The notes below the pieces were generated by a model. That model was not told the DNA's origin, did no database searches, and saw only the letters and a list, made by a program, of their open reading frames with translations. A stretch of 10,278 nt of DNA from an uncultured Eubacterium sp. (GTDB taxonomy: Bacteria > Bacillota_A > Clostridia > Lachnospirales > Lachnospiraceae), in NCBI GenBank assembly GCA_947653505.1, contig CANTHI010000085.1, positions 1 through 10,278 of the forward strand, given 5' to 3'. A program made the position numbers and the translations under genes. Numbering within the stretch: position 1 is the first letter of the stretch; each line of letters begins with the position of its first letter. Below, in pieces: positions 1 through 6,193 of the stretch.

Positions 1-1
1 C

Positions 2-154
2 ATAGGCGCTGTAGTAAATATGGTATTGAATATTGTTTTGTCAAAAGTTATGGGAATAAAGGGACTGGCTCTGGCAACGTCTGTTTCATCATTTGTTACC
101 GCGATGCTGCTCCTGCTCGCGGCAAATAAGAAATTTGTTAAAAATCAATTTTAA
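2..154 (+). CDS. C-terminal end of a MurJ/MviN-like (MOP superfamily) flippase, 5' end outside the window
   Basis: An open frame enters from the left edge and stops at TAA 152-154, giving 50 residues. The sequence has a hydrophobic segment, then an LNIVLS stretch, then MGIKGLALATSVSS followed by a second hydrophobic segment and a basic tail (ANKKFVKNQF). The GLALATS signature after an LNI segment is typical of MurJ/MviN-type flippases, which move undecaprenyl-linked sugars across the cytoplasmic membrane. In full-length MurJ proteins this motif is followed by about 80 residues forming two further membrane helices. Here the frame ends about 25 residues after the motif, so the protein is shorter than usual or truncated. 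It lies just upstream of the sugar genes on the same strand and could export the glycan they help build. A Wzx-type flippase is the alternative. The family call rests on one short stretch. Confidence 0.65.
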   Translation: MGAVVNMVLNIVLSKVMGIKGLALATSVSSFVTAMLLLLAANKKFVKNQF

Positions 155-176
155 TTTTATCGGGATGGATGAACCA

Positions 177-1256
177 ATGAATAAAAACGAACAAAAAAAA
201 TACATAACAACAGCAGACCAGTCCATGATTCAGGCAATGGAAATGATTGACCGCAATGCAAAAGGGATTTTGTATATTACAGATACGCAGGGCCGCCTGA
301 TGGGGAGTCTGACAGACGGAGACATCCGCAGATGGATACTAAAAACCGGGAGACTGTCCGCGTCCGTGTCTGAGATGGTATTTAAACATACAAAGTATTT
401 ATTTGAAGCAGATGCTGACAGATACGCGGAATTTATGGATGAGCAGCAGATCAGCTCGGTTCCGGTTGTAGATGCGGATTTAAAAATAGTAGATATTATT
501 TTCAGACATGGATCTGTGAAAGACCGTTTTATGACAAAAAGCACAGCTTTAGCAGGGATTTCTGTCGTTATCATGGCTGGCGGGAAGGGGACGCGGCTGC
601 TTCCATATACCCGGATACTGCCAAAGCCGCTGATCCCTGTAGACGGCGTACCAATACTGGAAAGGATTCTGAACAGATTTCATGAGTTTGGGACGCAGGA
701 GTTCTTTGTGACGGTGAATTATAAAAAAGAAATTATTAAATCGTATTTTTCGGAGCAGAAGCTGCCGTACCGCATTTCTTATATTGAAGAGCAGCAGCCG
801 CTTGGTACGGCAGGAAGCATCCGGTTAATTCATCAGCAGTTTTCCCATCCGGTGATTATTACAAACTGCGATATCCTCATAGAAGCAAATTACGATAAGG
901 TCATGCGCTATCATATGGATTCCGGAAATGATATGACAATCGTATCTTCTTTGAAAAATATGTCCATTCCATATGGTGTACTGCATGCGAAAGAGCAGGG
1001 GATTATTACGGCAATGGAAGAAAAGCCGCAGCTGTCTTATTTTATCAATACGGGTATGTATGTTGTAAATCCGGAGTATCTGTCATGGATTCCAGAACAT
1101 ACGGTGTATCATATGACAGATCTGGCAGACCGGATGATGCAGGATGGCAGGAGAGTCGGCATGTATCCGGTTAGTGAAAATTCGTTTCTGGATATGGGAG
1201 AGCTTGAAGAAATGAAAAAGATGGAAGCAAGAATTAGTGGTGGGATTGCTGAATGA
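177..1256 (+). CDS. CBS-domain sugar-1-phosphate nucleotidyltransferase, PtmE-like (probable GlcN-1-P guanylyltransferase)
   Basis: Predicted 359-residue cytosolic enzyme that joins a sugar-1-phosphate to a nucleotide. Residues about 8-115 form a CBS-type pair with a clear TDGDIRR motif (46-52). The rest is a nucleotidyltransferase fold with MAGGKGTR (133-140), LPKPL (148-152), an EEQQPLGTAGS segment (204-214), TNCD (229-232), EEKP (281-284) and NTGMY (291-295). CBS-plus-transferase architecture next to NeuB and NeuC homologues matches PtmE of Campylobacter, which makes GDP-glucosamine for legionaminic acid; specificity for GTP here is inferred from context. I chose ATG 177, preceded by the weak GGATGG at 163-168, because it gives the usual family length. 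ATG 165 is also possible, and ATG 93 would add a Cys/Arg-rich leader overlapping the flippase. The gene overlaps the next one by ATGA. Codons 6-8 contain a run of eight A (193-200). Confidence 0.85.
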   Translation: MNKNEQKKYITTADQSMIQAMEMIDRNAKGILYITDTQGRLMGSLTDGDIRRWILKTGRLSASVSEMVFKHTKYLFEADADRYAEFMDEQQISSVPVVDADLKIVDIIFRHGSVKDRFMTKSTALAGISVVIMAGGKGTRLLPYTRILPKPLIPVDGVPILERILNRFHEFGTQEFFVTVNYKKEIIKSYFSEQKLPYRISYIEEQQPLGTAGSIRLIHQQFSHPVIITNCDILIEANYDKVMRYHMDSGNDMTIVSSLKNMSIPYGVLHAKEQGIITAMEEKPQLSYFINTGMYVVNPEYLSWIPEHTVYHMTDLADRMMQDGRRVGMYPVSENSFLDMGELEEMKKMEARISGGIAE

Positions 1257-2290
1257 GAAAGGAATGCGGCAGTATGCAGAAAGAAAAAATAGTAATTATC
1301 GCAGAAGCAGGCGTGAACCATAATGGCTCTTTGGAGCTGGCAAAGGAACTGGTGACGGCGGCAAAGGAATGTGGTGCGGATATCGTAAAATTCCAGACGG
1401 CAAAGCTGGACGCACTTGTTTCCAGACACGCGCAGATGGCTGAATATCAGATGAAACATACAGGTATGGTAACGAGCCAGAAAGAGATGCTGGAAAGACT
1501 GCTGCTGCCGTATGAGGATTTTACGGAGCTGGCCGGTTACTGTAAAAAAACGGGTATCCGGTTTTTATCGACGCCTTTTGATACGGAAAGTATTGCGTTT
1601 TTAAATCCGCTGCAGGACATCTGGAAGATTCCGTCCGGAGAGATTACGAACTATCCATATCTGGCAGCGGCTGGCAGAACAGGAAAAGATATCCTGCTTT
1701 CGACAGGCATGAGCACGCTGGAGGAAACCGGACAGGCAATTCGCACGCTGAGAGATAACGGTTCGGGTGAGGTTACACTGCTGCACTGTACGACAGAATA
1801 TCCGGCGCCCATGCAGGATGTAAATCTGAATGCGATGCTGACGCTGAAAAGGCATTTTGGATGCAGGGTGGGCTATTCGGATCACACGGACGGGATCGAA
1901 GTTCCGGCTGCTGCCGCGGCTATGGGCGCATCTGTGATAGAAAAGCATCTGACACTGGACCGGACGATGGAAGGGCCGGATCATAAAGCAAGTCTTGAAC
2001 CGGACAGCTTTGCGGCAATGGTGAGAGCTGTCCGTAATATTGAGGCGGCATTGGGAACCGGGATCAAGGCGCCGGCAGAATCTGAAAAAAAGAATATGGC
2101 GGTAGCAAGAAAAAGTATTGTTGCCAGACGAAATATCAAAAAAGGAGAGATCCTTTCCGAAGCGAATCTTACGACGAAGAGGCCAGGAGACGGGCTTTGT
2201 CCGATGCTGTGGCCTAAAATACTGGGGACAAGGGCCGTGCGGGATTTTATGGCGGATGATCTGATTGAATGGACGGATCGGATGGACTGA
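1253..2290 (+). CDS. neuB: Nonulosonic acid synthase, NeuB/LegI family
   Basis: Predicted 345-residue cytosolic enzyme condensing phosphoenolpyruvate with a six-carbon acetamido sugar to form a nine-carbon acid (sialic or legionaminic type). The NeuB barrel is complete: EAGVNHNG (18-25), KFQTA (46-50), STPFD (106-110), KIPSGEITN (125-133), HCTTEYP (178-184), GYSDHT (207-212) and EKHLTLDRTMEGPDHK (230-245). The C-terminal antifreeze-like (SAF) domain spans about 285-345 with RPGDG at 310-314; its arginine normally reaches into the active site of the partner subunit. IPSGEITN is, as I recall, common in LegI and NeuB and unlike PseI. ATG 1253 overlaps the previous stop by four bases, the style of several joins here. 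ATG 1274, with AAAGGA at 1258-1263, would give the more usual short N-terminus and is equally credible. PtmE- and LegG-type neighbours favour N,N'-diacetyllegionaminate over N-acetylneuraminate. Confidence 0.92.
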   Translation: MRKECGSMQKEKIVIIAEAGVNHNGSLELAKELVTAAKECGADIVKFQTAKLDALVSRHAQMAEYQMKHTGMVTSQKEMLERLLLPYEDFTELAGYCKKTGIRFLSTPFDTESIAFLNPLQDIWKIPSGEITNYPYLAAAGRTGKDILLSTGMSTLEETGQAIRTLRDNGSGEVTLLHCTTEYPAPMQDVNLNAMLTLKRHFGCRVGYSDHTDGIEVPAAAAAMGASVIEKHLTLDRTMEGPDHKASLEPDSFAAMVRAVRNIEAALGTGIKAPAESEKKNMAVARKSIVARRNIKKGEILSEANLTTKRPGDGLCPMLWPKILGTRAVRDFMADDLIEWTDRMD

Positions 2291-2311
2291 GGAAAACAGC
2301 GGGGAATCAGT

Positions 2312-3475
2312 ATGACAAAGACTTATAAAATAGCTGTTGTAACAGCAACCAGAGCGGAATATGGGCAGCTGATGCCTCTGATGCGAAACATTGACGGGGA
2401 CGATATGCTAAAGCTCCAGCTGATCGTTACCGGAGAGCATCTGTCAGAAAAGCGGGGGCGTACCGTAAAATTTATTCTGGAAGACGGATTTGAAATTGCG
2501 CATCAGATCAGAATACTGGAGGATGGGAATACCCCTTATGATATTTCTGCAACAATGGCAAACGCGGTAAAAGGTTTTGCGGCATGTTTTCGGGATGACC
2601 GTCCGGATATGCTGGTGATTCTTGGCGACCGGACAGAAATGCTCGGTGTTGCCAGCGCGGCAATGAATGAGCGGATTCCGGTTGCCCATATACATGGCGG
2701 TGAAATTACGCAGGGAGCGGTGGATGACTGTGTGCGGCATGCGCTGACGAAAATGAGTTATTTACATTTTACAGCGACGGAAAGCTACCGGAAGAGAGTC
2801 ATTCAGCTGGGAGAAGCTCCGGACCGGGTATTTTGTACGGGAGCTCTGGGAGTGGAAAATATACGGAACATGAAACTGTTAAACGAACAGGAAGTAAGGC
2901 AGGAGCTTGGAATCGCTGGCAGACAGCCGTATGCCGTAGTTACGTTTCATCCGGTAACACTGGAAGCGCATTCCGCTTCCGGTCAGACGCACGAACTATG
3001 CAGGGCAATGGATGCGCAGGATGCATACTTTTATCTGATGACAGGAGCCAATGCGGATGCCGGAGGGGATATCGTAAATCAGATTCTGCGCACGTATGCG
3101 GACCGGCATGAGAATGCGGTATTTATCCAGTCGCTTGGCACGAAACGGTATCTCAGCGCTGTCAGATATGCGGCATTTGTATTGGGAAATTCGTCAAGCG
3201 GGCTGCTGGAAGCGCCGGTGCTTGGCGTTCCGTCCGTCAACATCGGCGACAGGCAAAAAGGCAGGCTTCACGATGCGCTGGTGACGGACTGTATCCCAAA
3301 ATGGCAGGAGATCGTAAAGGCGGTCAGAAAAGCAGAAGCGATGCCGCATGTTCCATCCGGGATGTATGGGGATGGGAATGTATCGGAACAGATGATCAAA
3401 ATTATGAAAGATTTTATGTTACATGACCGGATACATCTGAAAAAAGGTTTTTATGATATGGAGACAGATTTATGA
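2312..3475 (+). CDS. neuC: Hydrolysing NDP-sugar 2-epimerase, NeuC/LegG family
   Basis: Predicted 387-residue cytosolic enzyme of the GT-B-fold hydrolysing 2-epimerases. It would release the nucleotide and invert C2 to give the free ManNAc-type sugar used by the neighbouring synthase. Visible motifs are TATRAEYGQL (11-20), GDRTEM (105-110), HIHGGEITQGAVDD (126-139), RHALTKMSYLHF (142-153), FHPVTLE (212-218), GNSSSGLLE (292-300) and NIGDRQKGR (310-318). The TRAEYG start and GGE..GA segment separate NeuC/LegG from plain non-hydrolysing WecB enzymes. The substrate is either UDP-GlcNAc (NeuC) or a GDP/UDP-diacetamido-trideoxyglucose (LegG). The PtmE-type gene argues for LegG, but the sequence alone does not decide. 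GGGGAA (2301-2306) precedes ATG 2312 at normal spacing, after a 21-base gap from the synthase gene. Its stop overlaps the next start. Confidence 0.9.
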   Translation: MTKTYKIAVVTATRAEYGQLMPLMRNIDGDDMLKLQLIVTGEHLSEKRGRTVKFILEDGFEIAHQIRILEDGNTPYDISATMANAVKGFAACFRDDRPDMLVILGDRTEMLGVASAAMNERIPVAHIHGGEITQGAVDDCVRHALTKMSYLHFTATESYRKRVIQLGEAPDRVFCTGALGVENIRNMKLLNEQEVRQELGIAGRQPYAVVTFHPVTLEAHSASGQTHELCRAMDAQDAYFYLMTGANADAGGDIVNQILRTYADRHENAVFIQSLGTKRYLSAVRYAAFVLGNSSSGLLEAPVLGVPSVNIGDRQKGRLHDALVTDCIPKWQEIVKAVRKAEAMPHVPSGMYGDGNVSEQMIKIMKDFMLHDRIHLKKGFYDMETDL

Positions 3476-4485
3476 AAAAAGAGCAGAAAGCATGGAAAAT
3501 ACTTGTCGTCGGATATGGCTCTATGGGAAAACGCAGAATCCGGATTTTACGTAAGCTTGTAAAAAACGTGCAGATTGCATGTATGGACAGCAGTCCGGAA
3601 AGAAGATGTGAGGCACAGTCTGCGGGACTGGACTGCTATGCGGATCTGGAACAGGCGCTTGCTGCCAGGCCGGACGCAGCCTTTGTATGTACACCGCCGG
3701 GTGGGCATGCGCAGCTGATACTGCGGCTTTTGGATGCCGGAGCAGATATTTTTACGGAATTAAATTTAGTGGATGACCGGTATGATGAGATGATAAAAAA
3801 GGCAGGGGAAACGGGGAGCCGGATATTTATGTCCAGCACGATGCTCTACAACAGCCAGATCAGACGGATACAGGAAGCTGTAAAAACAACACAAAAGCCG
3901 CTGACCTATGTTTATCATGTCGGACAGTACCTGCCGGACTGGCATCCGTGGGAAAACTATAAAGATTTTTTTGCAAGCCGGACTGAGACAAACGGGGTAA
4001 AGGAAATTCTGGCCATACAGCTTCCGTGGATGTTTGATACGTTTGGCGATGTGGAAATGGTGCATGCGGTATCGCAGTCATGCACAGATCTGGATATTTC
4101 CTTTCCGGACAGTGTAGCAGTCAGCTTTGTACATAAAACGGGCACGATAGGAGTATTTGTCGCGGATGTGGTATCCCGCAGTCCGGTCGTCAGTCTGGAA
4201 GTCATCGGGGAAGACTTGCATCTGTTCTGGAATGGGCGCCATGACGGGATCCGTGTTTATCGTATTCAGACGGCACAGATGGAACGGCTGCAGGCTGATA
4301 TGGAGCCGGAACACCAAAAGGGGTATTCAGAGCTGATTGCCGAAGAGCCGTATCAGGCAGAAACCAGGGATTTTCTGGATATGCTGGAAAGAGGAAGCAG
4401 GCCGCGTTATTCACTGGAGCAGGACAAATATACACTTTCGGTGATAAACAGGATAGAAGAGCTGACAGAAAGAGGCGGTTTATGA
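3472..4485 (+). CDS. Gfo/Idh/MocA-like oxidoreductase paralogue lacking the usual catalytic residues
   Basis: Predicted 337-residue protein with an N-terminal Rossmann domain: a GYGSMGKRR dinucleotide loop at 14-22 and a CTPPGGH segment at 73-79. Family members normally carry an EKP motif whose Lys acts in catalysis; here the matching site reads TELNLV (95-100), so the Lys is Leu. The second motif, GGxxxD..H..D in the neighbouring paralogue, reads NGVKEILAIQLP (174-185), so its Asp, His and second Asp are also absent. A YLPDW motif (153-157) is shared with the next gene, which suggests descent from one ancestor or a matched pair. The fold assignment is secure, but the role is not. It may be a nucleotide-binding partner subunit, a non-redox enzyme, or an oxidoreductase with different chemistry. 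It overlaps both neighbouring genes by ATGA, so tight co-expression is likely. Confidence 0.82.
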   Translation: MKKEQKAWKILVVGYGSMGKRRIRILRKLVKNVQIACMDSSPERRCEAQSAGLDCYADLEQALAARPDAAFVCTPPGGHAQLILRLLDAGADIFTELNLVDDRYDEMIKKAGETGSRIFMSSTMLYNSQIRRIQEAVKTTQKPLTYVYHVGQYLPDWHPWENYKDFFASRTETNGVKEILAIQLPWMFDTFGDVEMVHAVSQSCTDLDISFPDSVAVSFVHKTGTIGVFVADVVSRSPVVSLEVIGEDLHLFWNGRHDGIRVYRIQTAQMERLQADMEPEHQKGYSELIAEEPYQAETRDFLDMLERGSRPRYSLEQDKYTLSVINRIEELTERGGL

Positions 4486-5405
4486 AGGTCTTACTGATTG
4501 GGCTTGGCTCGATTGCCGGACGGCATATTCAAAACTTAAAAGAGATTCTTGGAGATGGCGTTTCCATCACGGTTTTGCGAAGCGGGTATGGAAGTGCGGC
4601 AAAGCCGGAAATAGTATCCAAAACGGATGTGGTCTGCTATGACGAAGAAAGTCTGGACAGCAGATATGATGCGGTATTTATTACCAATCCGGCCAGCCTG
4701 CATTATGATACTTTGCGAAAATATCAGCGGCTCAGCGACTGCTTTTTTATTGAAAAGCCTGTATTTATGACGGGCAATGAGGACCTGGGTCCGTTTCGGA
4801 ATGATCAGAAGATTTACTATACAGCATGCCCGCTGCGTTACTGCGGGGTCATACAGTATCTGAAATCCCATATCGATTTTTCAGCGGTATATTCCATGCG
4901 CTGTATTTCTTCCAGTTATCTGCCGGACTGGAGGCCGCAGACAGACTACCGCAGGTCTTATAGTGCGCACCGGGATATGGGAGGCGGGGTCTCCATTGAC
5001 CTGATTCACGAATGGGATTATATCCAGTATCTGGCAGGTCCTCCGCAGACCGTAAAAAGTCTGATACGTAAGAAGTCCGGACTGGAGACAGATTCTGATG
5101 ATATTGCCGTTTATATTGCGGAATATGAGGACAAGCTGGTAGAAATACATCTGGATTATTTTGGACGCAGGACGATCCGCAGACTGGAATTATTTATGCG
5201 GGATGATACGGTAGTGGCAGATCTTTTGAATCAGAAAATAGAATGGCTGCGTGAGGGCAGGCAGATCGCGTTTTCCAGTGAGCGCGACGACTATCAGAAG
5301 CAGGAGCTGATCCACTTTTTAGACATGATAAATGGAACATGCGGCCCGGACAGTTCTTTGGAGGATGCCTGCCGGATCCTGCGGACAGCAAGGGGGATGG
5401 AATGA
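4482..5405 (+). CDS. Gfo/Idh/MocA family NAD(P)-dependent sugar oxidoreductase
   Basis: Predicted 307-residue cytosolic oxidoreductase acting on a sugar or sugar nucleotide. The Rossmann loop is GLGSIAGRH (7-15), followed by FITNPASLH (66-74) and an intact FIEKP (89-93) with the expected catalytic Lys 92. The substrate-domain motif is GGGVSIDLIHEWDY (167-180), giving Asp 173, His 176 and Asp 179 as likely active-site residues. It shares YLPDW (146-150) with the preceding gene, which has lost these residues, so this one is the likely catalytic member of the pair. The start ATG 4482 overlaps the previous stop by four bases and has AGAGG just upstream. The substrate is unknown. Position between the epimerase and the CMP-transferase suggests work on a nonulosonic acid or its precursor, for example oxidation or epimerisation through a keto intermediate. 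That is inference from context only. Confidence 0.87.
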   Translation: MKVLLIGLGSIAGRHIQNLKEILGDGVSITVLRSGYGSAAKPEIVSKTDVVCYDEESLDSRYDAVFITNPASLHYDTLRKYQRLSDCFFIEKPVFMTGNEDLGPFRNDQKIYYTACPLRYCGVIQYLKSHIDFSAVYSMRCISSSYLPDWRPQTDYRRSYSAHRDMGGGVSIDLIHEWDYIQYLAGPPQTVKSLIRKKSGLETDSDDIAVYIAEYEDKLVEIHLDYFGRRTIRRLELFMRDDTVVADLLNQKIEWLREGRQIAFSSERDDYQKQELIHFLDMINGTCGPDSSLEDACRILRTARGME

Positions 5406-6187
5406 AAATATTATTTACAATATGCGCGCGCGCGGGTTCCTGCGGATTCCGGAATAAGAATCTGAAAAAAATGAACGGTGTGCCGCTTGCTTATTATGCA
5501 CTTAGTGTCATCCGGCTGTTTGCGGACAGCCATCCACAGCATTTTGTCAGGACAGCATGCAATACGGACAGCAGACAGCTCAAAGAGCTGATGCAAAGAC
5601 AGAGCATGATCACGGATATCCGCTTTGTGGAACGCAGACAGGAACTTGCACAGGCGCTTTCACCAAAAGCAGATGTTATAAAAGATACGTATCTTGCCCT
5701 CCGGGCGGAAGACGGATTTGACGTTGTGATTGATCTGGATCTCACGTCTCCGATGCGGCGTGTTCTGGATCTTGAGAATATCTTAACAGAATATCTGGCA
5801 GACGCAGACTGTGATCTTGTCTATAGCGTTGTGAAGGCGGGACGAAACCCTTATTTTAATATGGTAGAAAAAAAGGAAGACGGATATTATGCCAGGGTAT
5901 GCGGCTCCTGTTATACCGCGAGGCAGCAGGCGCCTGATGTATACGAAATGAATGCCAGTATTTACGCGTACCGGCCGTCTTTTCTGGAATCTGAAATAGA
6001 CAGACCCATTACGGACTACAAATGCCGGATTGTACAGATGCCGGATTATCTGGTGCCGGATATTGATTCAGAGGAAGATTTCCGCATGATGGAGTATCTG
6101 CACAGCTTTTATTGTAAGAGAGAAGAAGGACTGCGTGTGGTATATCAGAACGCATGGAATGAAAATGAAAAAACGGGAGGTTTGTAA
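5402..6187 (+). CDS. neuA: CMP-nonulosonate (acylneuraminate-type) cytidylyltransferase, NeuA/LegF family
   Basis: Predicted 261-residue cytosolic enzyme that activates the nine-carbon acid with CTP to give the CMP-sugar used by glycosyltransferases. The N-terminal nucleotide-binding loop is CARAGSCGFRNKN (8-20), followed by DLDLTSP (111-117), YEMNASIYAY (181-190) and PDIDSEEDF (219-227), all in family order. In the usual loop (ARxGSKGxPxKN) a Lys follows Ser; here that position is Cys 14, while Arg 10 and Lys 19 are kept. ATG 5402 is chosen because family homology starts there, it overlaps the preceding stop as ATGA, and AGGGGG (5391-5396) sits at good spacing. The longer frame from ATG 5339 would add 21 residues unlike the family. 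Bases 5424-5434 are an alternating GC run inside the loop codons. Legionaminic rather than sialic acid is inferred from the neighbouring genes. Confidence 0.87.
   Translation: MKILFTICARAGSCGFRNKNLKKMNGVPLAYYALSVIRLFADSHPQHFVRTACNTDSRQLKELMQRQSMITDIRFVERRQELAQALSPKADVIKDTYLALRAEDGFDVVIDLDLTSPMRRVLDLENILTEYLADADCDLVYSVVKAGRNPYFNMVEKKEDGYYARVCGSCYTARQQAPDVYEMNASIYAYRPSFLESEIDRPITDYKCRIVQMPDYLVPDIDSEEDFRMMEYLHSFYCKREEGLRVVYQNAWNENEKTGGL
6175..6180 (+). promoter_or_regulatory. Ribosome binding site for the FkbH-like gene, long spacing
   Basis: GGGAGG lies inside the last codons of the cytidylyltransferase gene, 13 bases before ATG 6194, which is longer than usual. An in-frame TAA at 6185-6187 rules out any earlier start, so the start is fixed despite the spacing. 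Confidence 0.55.
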
Positions 6188-6193
6188 AAAGTT

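Noticed and set aside
93..176. Longer start at ATG 93 for the nucleotidyltransferase
   Set aside because: It would add a Cys/Arg-rich leader unlike the family and overlap the flippase end by 62 bases. ATG 177 gives the normal length.
193..200. Run of eight A at codons 6-8 of the nucleotidyltransferase, as a second slippage switch
   Set aside because: The frame is intact, runs of A are common in this A-rich sequence (several A7 runs elsewhere), and Lys-Lys codons explain it.
1601..1984. Long antisense open frame (127 codons) and similar minus-strand frames across the window
   Set aside because: They mirror strong plus-strand genes with clear family motifs, show no recognisable motifs themselves, and are rich in residues expected from reverse-reading such codons.
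2833..3284. Plus-strand frames of 92 and 62 codons inside the NeuC/LegG gene
   Set aside because: They lie out of frame within a continuous gene whose motifs run on both sides. Their products look random.
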